From: Flammeovirgaceae bacterium UBA6059
Lineage (GTDB): Bacteria; Bacteroidota; Bacteroidia; Cytophagales; Cyclobacteriaceae
Direction: 5' to 3'
Assembly: GCA_002435755.1 (NCBI GenBank)
Contig: DIYH01000039.1
Span: forward strand, 1 to 52,493
DNA length: 52,493 nucleotides
Position numbers and translations under genes: made by a program. Positions 1 through 5,520 of the stretch are shown here, piece by piece; position 1 is the stretch's first letter, and every line of letters starts with the position of its first letter. The notes below the pieces were generated by a model, which saw only the letters and a program-made list of their open reading frames with translations, was not told the DNA's origin and did no database searches.

Positions 1-79
1 CGACCGGTTTGATATTGGCAGGCGTAGTTGGCGCAGGGAAAACATGATTTGGAATCTCGCTATCGGTTATCCATTTTAG
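1..79 (+). CDS. C-terminal tail of an unidentified protein (5' end outside window)
   Basis: The frame starting at base 2 is open from the window edge to a TAG at 77-79 and gives 25 residues. It ends in NMIWNLAIGYPF. A terminal aromatic residue after alternating hydrophobic residues is what the last strand of an outer-membrane beta-barrel often looks like, so this may be the end of such a protein. It stops 4 bases before the rsmE start codon, a spacing that suggests co-transcription with rsmE. Only 25 residues are visible and the family cannot be named. Confidence 0.45.
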   Translation, partial: DRFDIGRRSWRRENMIWNLAIGYPF

Positions 80-83
80 TCGC

Positions 84-800
84 ATGAGTATCCATGTGTT
101 TTATACGCCGGAGATCAGGGGAGATACCTTGCTGTTGGGCCCTGAGGAGTCTTCTCACTGCATCAGGACGCTACGACATAAGACTGGGGACCGTATCTAC
201 CTGGTCAACGGGAATGGTGAAAAATATGCAGCGACCATCGCCGAAGCTCACACTAAGAAATGCCTGGTCCGTGACCTGGTCCTCGTTGAGCAGCAGGACG
301 CGCCCCTACCAGCTATTCACCTGGCCATCGCTCCTACGAAAAACCTGGACAGGATGGAGTGGATGGTCGAGAAGCTCTGTGAGCTGGGTATCTCCAGGAT
401 AACTTTTATCCAATGCCAGCACTCTGAAAGAAAGGTGCTGAAACTCGATCGGCTGGAACGAAAGACGATCTCCGCCCTCAAACAGTCAGGCAACTTATGG
501 CAGGTACAGCTGGCCGGACTGGTCCCTTTCGATGCGTTCGTCTCTTCCCTACCGGAAAACAGTGATCGTCATATTGCGGTAGTAAAGCCTGGTCTTCCTC
601 ATTTGTTTCAATCCATCGATCATACTGCGAATGAGCAAGTGGTGCTGATTGGTCCTGAAGGTGACTTTTCTGACCAGGAAATTGCGGCTGCATCCGAAGC
701 TGGCTTTCAGCCTGTCTGTCTCGGTGAGAGCACTTTGCGCACGGAGACCGCCGGATTGGTGGCTTGTCACGCATTGCAATTGGCCCAACTTGTTAAATAG
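84..800 (+). CDS. rsmE: 16S rRNA (uracil1498-N3)-methyltransferase RsmE
   Basis: RsmE uses S-adenosylmethionine to methylate N3 of U1498 in 16S rRNA of the small ribosomal subunit, in the cytoplasm. The 238-aa length is normal for the family. Residues 1-70 match the N-terminal PUA-like RNA-binding part, and the rest is the SPOUT-class (trefoil-knot) methyltransferase domain. The knot motifs are clear: LIGPEGDFS at 188-196 and LGESTLRTETA at 213-223, which form the SAM pocket, plus the conserved APTKNLDRMEWMVEKLCELG stretch at 83-102. The ATG at 84 gives the usual short N-terminus (MSIHVFYTPE). The gene is intact and GC-richer than what follows. The next reading frame downstream, an integrase remnant, begins right after its stop codon, so rsmE marks the left edge of the decayed accessory region. 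Confidence 0.97.
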   Translation: MSIHVFYTPEIRGDTLLLGPEESSHCIRTLRHKTGDRIYLVNGNGEKYAATIAEAHTKKCLVRDLVLVEQQDAPLPAIHLAIAPTKNLDRMEWMVEKLCELGISRITFIQCQHSERKVLKLDRLERKTISALKQSGNLWQVQLAGLVPFDAFVSSLPENSDRHIAVVKPGLPHLFQSIDHTANEQVVLIGPEGDFSDQEIAAASEAGFQPVCLGESTLRTETAGLVACHALQLAQLVK

Positions 801-1253
801 CGTTTTAGCTCTTCTTCCAGAGTAAGCGAGCTGCTCAATCTGCGCATTAGATATATAGACTCTCACAGCATAAGGATATGGGTACGAGAAGGCAAAGTTG
901 AAAAAGACAGACTGACGGTATTATCACCATTGCTACTGGTGCTACTCAGGGAGTACTACAAAGGCTATCGTCCCAAAAAATATCTGTTTGAGGGACCCAA
1001 TGGTAGTAGATACAGTGCCAGCAGCGTGAGGAGAATAATGGAGAGATCAGCGAAAAAAGCAGGAATAAGCAAATGTGTAAGAACCCATACGCTTAGGCAC
1101 AGTTTTGCTACCCATCTACTTGAAAATGGCACCAACCTCAGGTATATCCAGACACTACTTGGACACACGAGCACAAAAACGACAGAGGTCTATACACATG
1201 TCATGACGGACAAGCTAGATGAGATCACCAGTCCTTTGGACTTAATGAAATAG
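801..1253 (+). pseudogene. Tyrosine recombinase/integrase, N-terminally truncated
   Basis: The frame is open directly after the rsmE stop, with no intervening stop or ATG, and gives 150 codons ending at TAG 1251-1253. From about codon 7 it reads as the catalytic domain of a tyrosine site-specific recombinase (Xer/phage integrase type). All active-site positions can be assigned: Arg in SSRVSELLNLR (Arg codon 819-821), Lys in REGKVEKDR, His-x-x-Arg in HTLRHSFATHLL, His in LLGHTS, and the nucleophile Tyr in EVYTHV. Everything before the first active-site Arg is missing, including the whole N-terminal SAM-like core-binding domain, so this is not a functional protein. The best internal start is a TTG at 930, which would also lose the first Arg. 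The C-terminus looks complete. It sits immediately upstream of a series of + strand genes with inverted-repeat gaps and could be the remains of the enzyme that built that series. A prophage or other element integrase is the alternative. Confidence 0.85.
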
Positions 1254-1275
1254 GTCTCTACATTTATAATAGGTA

Positions 1276-1296
1276 TATCACGCACAGTGCGTGATA
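1276..1296 (+). repeat. Perfect 10-bp palindrome (att-like site) after the integrase remnant
   Basis: Arms at 1276-1285 and 1287-1296 are exact reverse complements around one central base, and a C then GTT (1298-1300) follows the right arm. It lies 23 bases after the integrase stop and 45 bases before the methyltransferase start. There is no T-run on either side, which argues against an intrinsic terminator. The position and the trailing GTT suit a recombination site of the integron attI/attC kind, but the loop is far shorter than in a usual attC. A protein-binding operator is possible. Confidence 0.5.
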
Positions 1297-1303
1297 CGTT
1301 AAT

Positions 1304-1315
1304 GTTGTGGAGAAT
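1304..1315 (+). repeat. Shared 12-base cassette leader, copy 1
   Basis: GTTGTGGAGAAT here matches GTTGTAGAGAAT at 2351-2362 in 11 of 12 bases. In both places it follows a GTTA-containing site by a few bases and precedes a gene start. Two near-identical leaders in front of unrelated genes suggest that both gene units were joined at the same kind of boundary. Confidence 0.45.
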
Positions 1316-1340
1316 AAGGTTGTATATAATAAGTCTAATT

Positions 1341-2261
1341 ATGAGATATACATTTCTTGAAACTGAAAAATGTAACATGTGTGGTTCTCCTAGTAAGAAT
1401 CATAAAGTCCTCGGGAAGAGGATGAATAAATCCCAAGGGAAAAACCCCAGGAACAAAACCGGTATATCAACTACAGTACAGAAATGCTCGAATTGCGGTT
1501 TGATATACTCCAATCCTCAACCTATTCCTATTAATCTTCAAGACCATTACGGGGTTCCTCCTGAATCATATTGGAAGGAGGATTACTTTGAGCTTAATGA
1601 GAATGCTTTTGACCATGATTTAGAAAAGCTCAAGAAATTATTAGATTTCAACAAGAAATTGAAATTTCTTGATGTTGGTGCTGGATTAGGACACCAAATG
1701 CTTTATTATGAAAGCAAAGGATTTGATGTTTATGGATTTGAACCATCGATTCCCTTCTACGAAAGGGCAGTTGAAAAGATGAATATTGATGAGAAAAAAT
1801 TGAAAAATCAAACAGTTGAGGAAGTTGAATATGAACTCGAACAATTTGATTTTATATCCTTTGGAGTTGTTTTAGAGCACATTTATGACCCATCTTCTGC
1901 CTTACAAAAAGCTCTCAATTGGTTGAAACCTGAAGGAGTCATTCACATTGAGGTTCCTTCTTCGGAGTGGCTAATTAACAAAATGATCAATCTCTTCTAT
2001 AAATTGAATCTTTCGGATTATGTAGGGAACATTAGTCCGATGCATGAACCTTATCACCTTTATGAATTTTCGTTGAAATCATTTGAAAGTAATGGAGAAA
2101 TTAATGGGTATCAACTTGCAGGTTTTGATAAATATATATGTAACACTTATATGCCAAAACCAATAGATGGAATAGTAAGATGGTATATGAAAAAAACTGG
2201 CACAGGAATGCAACTTTCTGTTTGGCTAAGAAAAAACTCTCCACAACAAACACTAAAATGA
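1341..2261 (+). CDS. Zinc-ribbon SAM-dependent methyltransferase (class I)
   Basis: This 306-aa protein has two cysteine pairs near its N-terminus (C11/C14 in EKCNMCGS, C49/C52 in QKCSNCGL) that look like a zinc ribbon, then a class I SAM methyltransferase domain. Motif I is LKFLDVGAGLG at about 107-117, with the acidic end of strand 2 in VYGFEPS at about 130-136. The post-I/motif IV region is FDFISFGVVLEHIYDP, and LKPEGVIHIEVPS is the usual strand 5 segment. Proteins of this layout methylate small molecules or sugars, for example in surface polysaccharide or natural-product pathways. The substrate cannot be told here. I chose the ATG at 1341 because upstream in-frame starts (GTG 1287, ATG 1302) lie in the palindrome and leader and would add an unrelated hydrophobic stretch. 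The gene is AT-rich compared with rsmE and has no partner genes nearby, so it was probably acquired. It appears intact. Confidence 0.85.
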   Translation: MRYTFLETEKCNMCGSPSKNHKVLGKRMNKSQGKNPRNKTGISTTVQKCSNCGLIYSNPQPIPINLQDHYGVPPESYWKEDYFELNENAFDHDLEKLKKLLDFNKKLKFLDVGAGLGHQMLYYESKGFDVYGFEPSIPFYERAVEKMNIDEKKLKNQTVEEVEYELEQFDFISFGVVLEHIYDPSSALQKALNWLKPEGVIHIEVPSSEWLINKMINLFYKLNLSDYVGNISPMHEPYHLYEFSLKSFESNGEINGYQLAGFDKYICNTYMPKPIDGIVRWYMKKTGTGMQLSVWLRKNSPQQTLK

Positions 2262-2274
2262 ATATGCGAACTGA

Positions 2275-2320
2275 GCTATTTGAAAGCACAATACATAAAG
2301 GGAACTTAAGTGCTTCTAGC
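2275..2320 (+). repeat. Imperfect inverted repeat, attC-like, after the methyltransferase gene
   Basis: GCTA (2275-2278) plus AAGCAC (2284-2289) can pair with GTGCTT (2310-2315) plus TAGC (2317-2320), leaving a 20-base loop and an unequal bulge (5 bases against 1). Downstream, GTTAGAC at 2344-2350 fits the integron core consensus GTTRRRY, and the next gene starts only 13 bases after it. Bulged arms followed by a GTTRRRY core next to a gene start suit a cassette boundary, but the pairing is short and could be chance. Confidence 0.4.
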
Positions 2321-2350
2321 GACTGGGGTGCATACTCATTTTAGTTAGAC

Positions 2351-2362
2351 GTTGTAGAGAAT
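2351..2362 (+). repeat. Shared 12-base cassette leader, copy 2
   Basis: GTTGTAGAGAAT directly precedes the ATG at 2363 and matches the leader at 1304-1315 with one difference. A related GAGAAT also lies just before the hydrolase start at 5521. Confidence 0.45.
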
Positions 2363-2488
2363 ATGAGAGACCTTATTCCCAAGCATAAGTCAGATTTAGA
2401 TACTGCGAACAAGCTAGCTCAATACTCTTATAAAGAAATTGCAGAAATAGTTCCTGAGCTACTCGAGTGGATTCAAGATTATAACTGA
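2363..2488 (+). pseudogene. DUF5071-like protein fragment
   Basis: The 41 codons from the ATG read MRDLIPKHKSDLDTANK and continue to PELLEWIQDYN, matching the N-terminal part of the DUF5071 family as I know it (M-DLIP-, then -PELLEWLQDMNWPV-). In those proteins the next residues are usually W-P-V. Here the frame reads stop-P-V, so a TGG codon appears to have become TGA at 2486-2488. Ten bases later the sequence is replaced by the left end of the IS3 element, so the rest of the gene (family length about 120-130 aa) is gone. Function of the family is unknown. The fragment starts with a well-placed leader and is best read as a dead cassette gene. Confidence 0.65.
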
Positions 2489-2498
2489 CCAGTTGGAG

Positions 2499-2525
2499 TG
2501 ATGTTACCCCGAAAAATGGGACAGT
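2499..2525 (+). repeat. IS3 element left terminal inverted repeat
   Basis: 27 bases beginning TGATGTTACCCC and ending GGGACAGT. They match the reverse complement of 3728-3754 at 21 of 27 positions, with identical outer (TGATG) and inner (GGACAGT) blocks. Confidence 0.85.
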
Positions 2526-2561
2526 TGATTTAGTTCTGAATTGACGACTAAATTTACTGAT

Positions 2562-2837
2562 ATGACACGCAAAAAGTACACGTCAAAATTCAAAACCAAA
2601 GTAGTATTGGAGGCTCTTAAGGAGCTATCATCTGTAGCAGAACTGGCACAGAAGTATGAGTTAGCACCACAACAGATCAATCTCTGGAAAAGAGAGTTTC
2701 TGTCTAAGGCTGAGGATGTTTTCGAATCGAAAGGCAAGACTAAAAGGGAAGCTGCTGACGAAGAGAAAGACCAACTATTGAAGGTTATTGGTCAATTGAA
2801 GGTGGAAAATGATTTTTTAAACAACGCCTTACGGTAA
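2562..2837 (+). CDS. IS3-family transposase OrfA (helix-turn-helix)
   Basis: A 91-aa protein starting at ATG 2562 (MTRKKYTSKFKTKVVLEALK). An in-frame TTG at 2541 is less likely as the start. It matches the HTH_Tnp_1/OrfA family: an N-terminal DNA-binding helix-turn-helix (SVAELAQKYELAPQQINLWK) that recognises the element ends, then a charged helical C-terminus (KDQLLKVIGQLKVENDFL) resembling the OrfA leucine zipper. It ends at TAA 2835-2837. The orfB frame begins immediately after, in the +1 frame relative to orfA. OrfA itself is intact, but without OrfB it would at most bind the element ends or repress. Confidence 0.9.
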   Translation: MTRKKYTSKFKTKVVLEALKELSSVAELAQKYELAPQQINLWKREFLSKAEDVFESKGKTKREAADEEKDQLLKVIGQLKVENDFLNNALR

Positions 2838-2844
2838 GGCCTTT

Positions 2845-3684
2845 GTGGAACGGCGATCACTGATAAGCAAGGGTCAGTTGAGCATGGCAAAACAATGTAA
2901 ACTATTGTCAATACACCATTCTGGGATTTACTATAAACCAAAAGGAGAATCTGAGTTGAACTTAAAGCTTATGAGGATGATGGACGAGCACTACTTACAT
3001 CATCCTTTCTAGGGGGCTGGTAGAATGTACATCTGGTTGACTAAGGACAACAGACTGAAGGTTAGCAAGAATCGGATTGAGCGTTTCTATTACGGAATAA
3101 TGGGACTTAGAGCCATTATGCCTGGGAAACACACTTCTAGACGTCATAAGGCTAACAAAGTTTATCCCTATCTGCTCAGGAACCTAGTCATTGAAAGACC
3201 CAATCAGATTTGGGCGATGGATATTACTTACATTCCAATGAAGAAAGGGTTTATATATCTAGTAGCCATTATTGACCTCTACAGTCGATATGTAGTTAAC
3301 TGGTCTGTATCCAACTCGATGGATTCCGATTGGTGTCAGAGGTGCTAAGAAGAAGCTATTGAGTCTCACGGCAAACCGGAGATTCTCAATACCGATCAAG
3401 GTTCTCAGTTTACCTCTGAAGTCTTTGTAAACTATGTTCTCAGGCAGGGCATCAAACTGAGTATGGACGGTAAGGGTAGAGCAATTGACAATGCTTTCAT
3501 TGAGCGGCTTTGGAGAAGTGTGAAGTACGAGAAGTTATACCTGCATCCTCCTAAAAATGGTACAGATCTATACTTACTTCTAGCAGACTACTTCAATTAC
3601 TACAACATGGAGAGGCGGCATACAGGTATTGACGATCAGATACCCGAACAGCTTTACTTAGCACTAACGAAAGAGGTCGCTTAA
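2845..3684 (+). pseudogene. IS3-family transposase OrfB (DDE integrase), broken
   Basis: The catalytic subunit of the IS. From a GTG at 2845 (ATG 2884 is an alternative) the frame reads VERRSLISKG and continues to GIYYKP, the usual OrfB start. TAG at 3010-3012 interrupts HHPF-GAGRM where relatives have Tyr, a one-base change. The frame continues from about 3013 through the rve core with the first Asp in IWAMDITYIP, then stops at TAA 3346-3348. Relatives there read W-C-x-E-V-L-x-E-A-I, and the DNA still encodes EVL in another frame, so two compensating single-base indels flank the stop. The frame resumes with the second Asp in NTDQGSQFTS and the Glu in NAFIERLWRSVK. All three DDE residues survive, but the protein cannot be made in one piece. 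Confidence 0.88.
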
Positions 3685-3727
3685 TAAACCAAATGATTAC
3701 TATTGTAGAACTTAAAAAAGAGCTAAT

Positions 3728-3754
3728 ACTGTCCTAACTATTGGGGTATCATCA
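3728..3754 (-). repeat. IS3 element right terminal inverted repeat
   Basis: The reverse complement begins TGATGATACCCC and ends AGGACAGT, pairing with 2499-2525. It lies 43 bases after the orfB stop and abuts the racemase fragment. Confidence 0.85.
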
Positions 3755-4141
3755 GTTGAAGAGACTTGTAAAGCCATAAAATCAAATGAACTAAAGAGTG
3801 TTGGACTTTTTGGCACTAAGTCAACGATGGAAGCGGGCTTTTATCAATTCAACGCTGAAAAGTACAATTTCAAAATTATCGTCCCGGATGAGAAGCAGAG
3901 AGAATTCATACATAAGAGATACTTTGACGAACTAGTTTTTAACAAAATAGATCCAGCTACTAAATCCAACTTGATTGAAATAGCTAATGAACTTAAAGAC
4001 AAACATGAAATTCGTGGATTGATACTCGGCGGTACCGAACTATCCTTGATTTTAAATCAGTCGGATTTTGAAGACTTGTTAGTTTTCGATTCAACTCAGA
4101 TACATGTTGAATCAATTGTAACTGAGATGGTCAAGAAATGA
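3755..4141 (+). pseudogene. Aspartate/glutamate racemase family, 5'-truncated by the IS
   Basis: From the first base after the IS end the frame is open and reads VEETCKAIKSNELKSVGLFG and onward to TMEAGFY, IIVPDEKQRE and VFDSTQIHVESIV, ending at TGA 4139-4141. This is the second half of the cofactor-independent Asp/Glu racemase family, which interconverts L- and D-amino acids with two catalytic cysteines. The N-terminal part, including the first cysteine, is missing. The second catalytic cysteine, normally in a GCTE motif, is replaced by Gly (LGGTELSLIL). The first ATG in frame is at 3827, inside the domain. Because the left flank of the IS belongs to another gene, the missing part was deleted rather than displaced. 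Family assignment is good. Activity is very unlikely. Confidence 0.8.
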
Positions 4142-4245
4142 ATACCCATGACAATCGCTAGAGTCGAATATGCCAGCGCACTTCAAGCCTAAGTCAGTGC
4201 AATTAGACTGCTAATCGACATCTTGTATAAGCAACTGTCTCTTTC

Positions 4246-4292
4246 TTAGAGTTTGCGCTTTAGGAATTTACCCTTCTTAGCGCAGTGTCTAA
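4246..4292 (+). repeat. Bulged inverted repeat (attC-like hairpin)
   Basis: TTAGA (4246-4250) and TGCGCT (4254-4259) pair with AGCGCA (4279-4284) and TCTAA (4288-4292). The two stem blocks are separated by a symmetric 3-base mismatch and the loop is 19 bases. Two stem blocks around an unpaired spacer resemble the R/L box plan of attC sites, though the outer boxes are not the AAC/GTT consensus. Confidence 0.4.
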
Positions 4293-4425
4293 TAGTTGCC
4301 ATTACCAGAATTCAGAGTTCCACACCTCAATGATATTTAAAAAGGACACGACTACCAGTTATATCTGAGCGAAGGCAACAGTTGTACTCCATAATCCAAC
4401 CCTTGAGCAGATTGACATCAATTAG

Positions 4426-4581
4426 GAAACGAACTCATTCAATAAGGATGCTGTGATCAACAACGAATTTAGTTACATTCATGACATGGTTGCACAAAAA
4501 TGCATATATTCACAGTTCATAAATGATTCATATTTTGAGAGTGATCCTGAAATTGATAGTAGCATAATTGTTAGCCATTAA
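4426..4581 (+). pseudogene. Possible decayed small gene, unidentified
   Basis: A 51-codon run after a TAG at 4423-4425 reads NKDAVINNEFSYIHDMVAQK and continues DSYFESDPEID up to TAA 4579-4581. Before the TAG the same frame has protein-like residues (VVLHNPTLEQIDIN). There is no clear start codon or ribosome site. Composition looks coding-like, but I recognise no family. It may be the 3' part of a dead cassette gene or chance. Confidence 0.25.
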
Positions 4582-4603
4582 ACTCAAAGGCTAATAGTTC
4601 TTA

Positions 4604-4623
4604 GTTCGGATGTTCTTCCGAAC
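4604..4623 (+). terminator. Short hairpin, possible terminator
   Basis: A perfect 7-bp stem (GTTCGGA/TCCGAAC) with a 6-base loop is followed on the + strand by CCATTTTCATTTT. The T-run is interrupted, so termination is plausible but weakly supported. It would end transcription coming from the left before the DinB gene. Confidence 0.4.
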
Positions 4624-4805
4624 CCATTTTCATTTTATCAACTTTTCGTGTGTTGCTTTATCAGCACAGATAAGGGCTGTTGAGGCTTTTCAGCATAGTT
4701 GTCCATACGCTCCAACTCTGTGGATAACTGGTTCTGGATTAGCAGGAACTAAACCTGCGATCACATACGAATCTTAAATCGATCGAATACAAAATATAAT
4801 TATTC

Positions 4806-5327
4806 ATGAAAAATCAGGAAATTAATAAGAGCCCAGAGTTTCTAGCGTATGTTTTGGAACTCAATGGAGACAATGGACTCAATGAGGCATTACAAATAAG
4901 TTTGGATCAAATCAATCAATTAGACATAGTTCAGTTGGATCGAATTGGTTTAAAAACTTATGAAAGGGATAAATGGACCATTCACAAAATACTACAGCAT
5001 CTCATTGATTGGGAAAGAATTTGGTGTTTCAGAGCCATCATTTTTGCTCGTGGTGAAGGAACCATCCCTGATGCACATGATCAGGAAATAATGGGTGAAA
5101 ACTCAAATGCAGATGAACTGTCAATTGAGCAGTTAGTAAATGAGCTTCGGGTTACACGTCAATCAACAATAATGATGTTTGAATCTTTCAATAAAAAGAT
5201 TCTTGAGACAGATTGCGCGTTTTTTGAATATGAAATGCCTTTATACACTATTGGGTTGACGATAACGGCTCATCAGATCCATCATTTCAACATAATAAAA
5301 GAAAGGTATGAACCATTGGATAAGTAA
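4806..5327 (+). CDS. DinB-family putative metal-dependent protein
   Basis: A 173-aa, probably cytoplasmic four-helix protein of the DinB/DinB_2 superfamily. Members bind a divalent metal through three histidines, and several act in thiol transfer or stress responses. For most, including this one, the reaction is unknown. The signature is complete: KWTIHKILQHLIDWER (His65), a FRAIIFARGEG turn at about 75-85, and TAHQIHHFNIIKERY at the C-terminus (His156 and His160), with the usual spacing. The ATG at 4806 is the first in frame. No strong Shine-Dalgarno sequence is visible, which is common in Bacteroidota. It is one of the few intact genes in this decayed stretch, and a long attC-like inverted repeat begins 34 bases after its stop codon, as in an integron cassette. 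Confidence 0.9.
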   Translation: MKNQEINKSPEFLAYVLELNGDNGLNEALQISLDQINQLDIVQLDRIGLKTYERDKWTIHKILQHLIDWERIWCFRAIIFARGEGTIPDAHDQEIMGENSNADELSIEQLVNELRVTRQSTIMMFESFNKKILETDCAFFEYEMPLYTIGLTITAHQIHHFNIIKERYEPLDK

Positions 5328-5361
5328 AGCTTGGATTAACCATTACCATTAATCCGATACT

Positions 5362-5486
5362 AACAAACGATATAGCACATTCCTGACTGATCGTATCTCT
5401 AAATTAGCTGCTTGATACTAATGTCCGTAACCAATACTTTAGTTGATGCTAAACAAGTTCAGAGAACTGTGCTATATCTTGACGTT
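5362..5486 (+). repeat. 125-base attC-like element
   Basis: The element reads AAC (5362-5364), a 4-base spacer, an 11-base arm GATATAGCACA (5369-5379), an 88-base middle, the exact complementary arm TGTGCTATATC (5468-5478), a 5-base spacer, and GTT (5484-5486). This is the R''-spacer-L''...L'-spacer-R' plan of integron attC recombination sites, and the length equals that of long attC sites such as Vibrio VCRs. It begins 34 bases after the DinB stop and ends 34 bases before the next ATG, the place an attC should occupy. The core reads GTTAAAG, one base off the GTTRRRY consensus. The arms are far too widely spaced for an intrinsic terminator. Confidence 0.6.
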
Positions 5487-5520
5487 AAAGCTAATTTGAA
5501 ACGACATTTGAGAATTAAGA

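Larger units (their letters stand above)
2499..3754 (+). mobile_element. IS3-family insertion sequence, degenerate
   Basis: A 1,256-base element with TG...CA ends, imperfect terminal inverted repeats and two consecutive reading frames, orfA (helix-turn-helix) and orfB (DDE integrase core), which is the IS3-family plan and size. orfB carries stop and frame defects, so the copy should not transpose by itself. The 3 bases outside the left end (GAG) and right end (GTT) do not match, so no target-site duplication is visible. The left flank is a DUF5071 gene and the right flank the middle of a racemase gene. Different genes at the two ends point to a deletion or recombination next to the IS after insertion. 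Confidence 0.9.
4142..4805. other. 664-base gap without an intact gene
   Basis: No intact reading frame with a credible start is present. The stretch holds two hairpins (4246-4292 and 4604-4623), repeated AGCGCA/TGCGCT words near 4173, 4254 and 4279 that can pair in more than one way, and a 51-codon stop-free run (4426-4581). It looks like one or two decayed cassette units between the racemase fragment and the DinB gene. Confidence 0.6.

Noticed and set aside
801..1253. Calling the recombinase a true integron integrase (IntI)
   Set aside because: The region that would carry the extra IntI-specific helix shows no clear insertion, and the N-terminus is missing, so only a general tyrosine recombinase can be claimed.
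1287..1340. Upstream start (GTG 1287 or ATG 1302) for the methyltransferase
   Set aside because: These lie in the palindrome and shared leader and would add an unrelated hydrophobic stretch before the zinc ribbon. ATG 1341 gives a compact N-terminus.
2813..2819. T-TTT-TTA slippery heptamer at the end of orfA as a programmed -1 frameshift to OrfB
   Set aside because: It is in the right phase, but the -1 frame meets a TGA after about 14 codons and is not the orfB frame (orfB is in the +1 frame), so it cannot give an OrfAB fusion here.
2496..3757. Target-site duplication around the IS3 element
   Set aside because: The flanking triplets are GAG and GTT. Similar words GTTGGAG and GTTGAAG occur on each side but not as an exact duplication at the ends.
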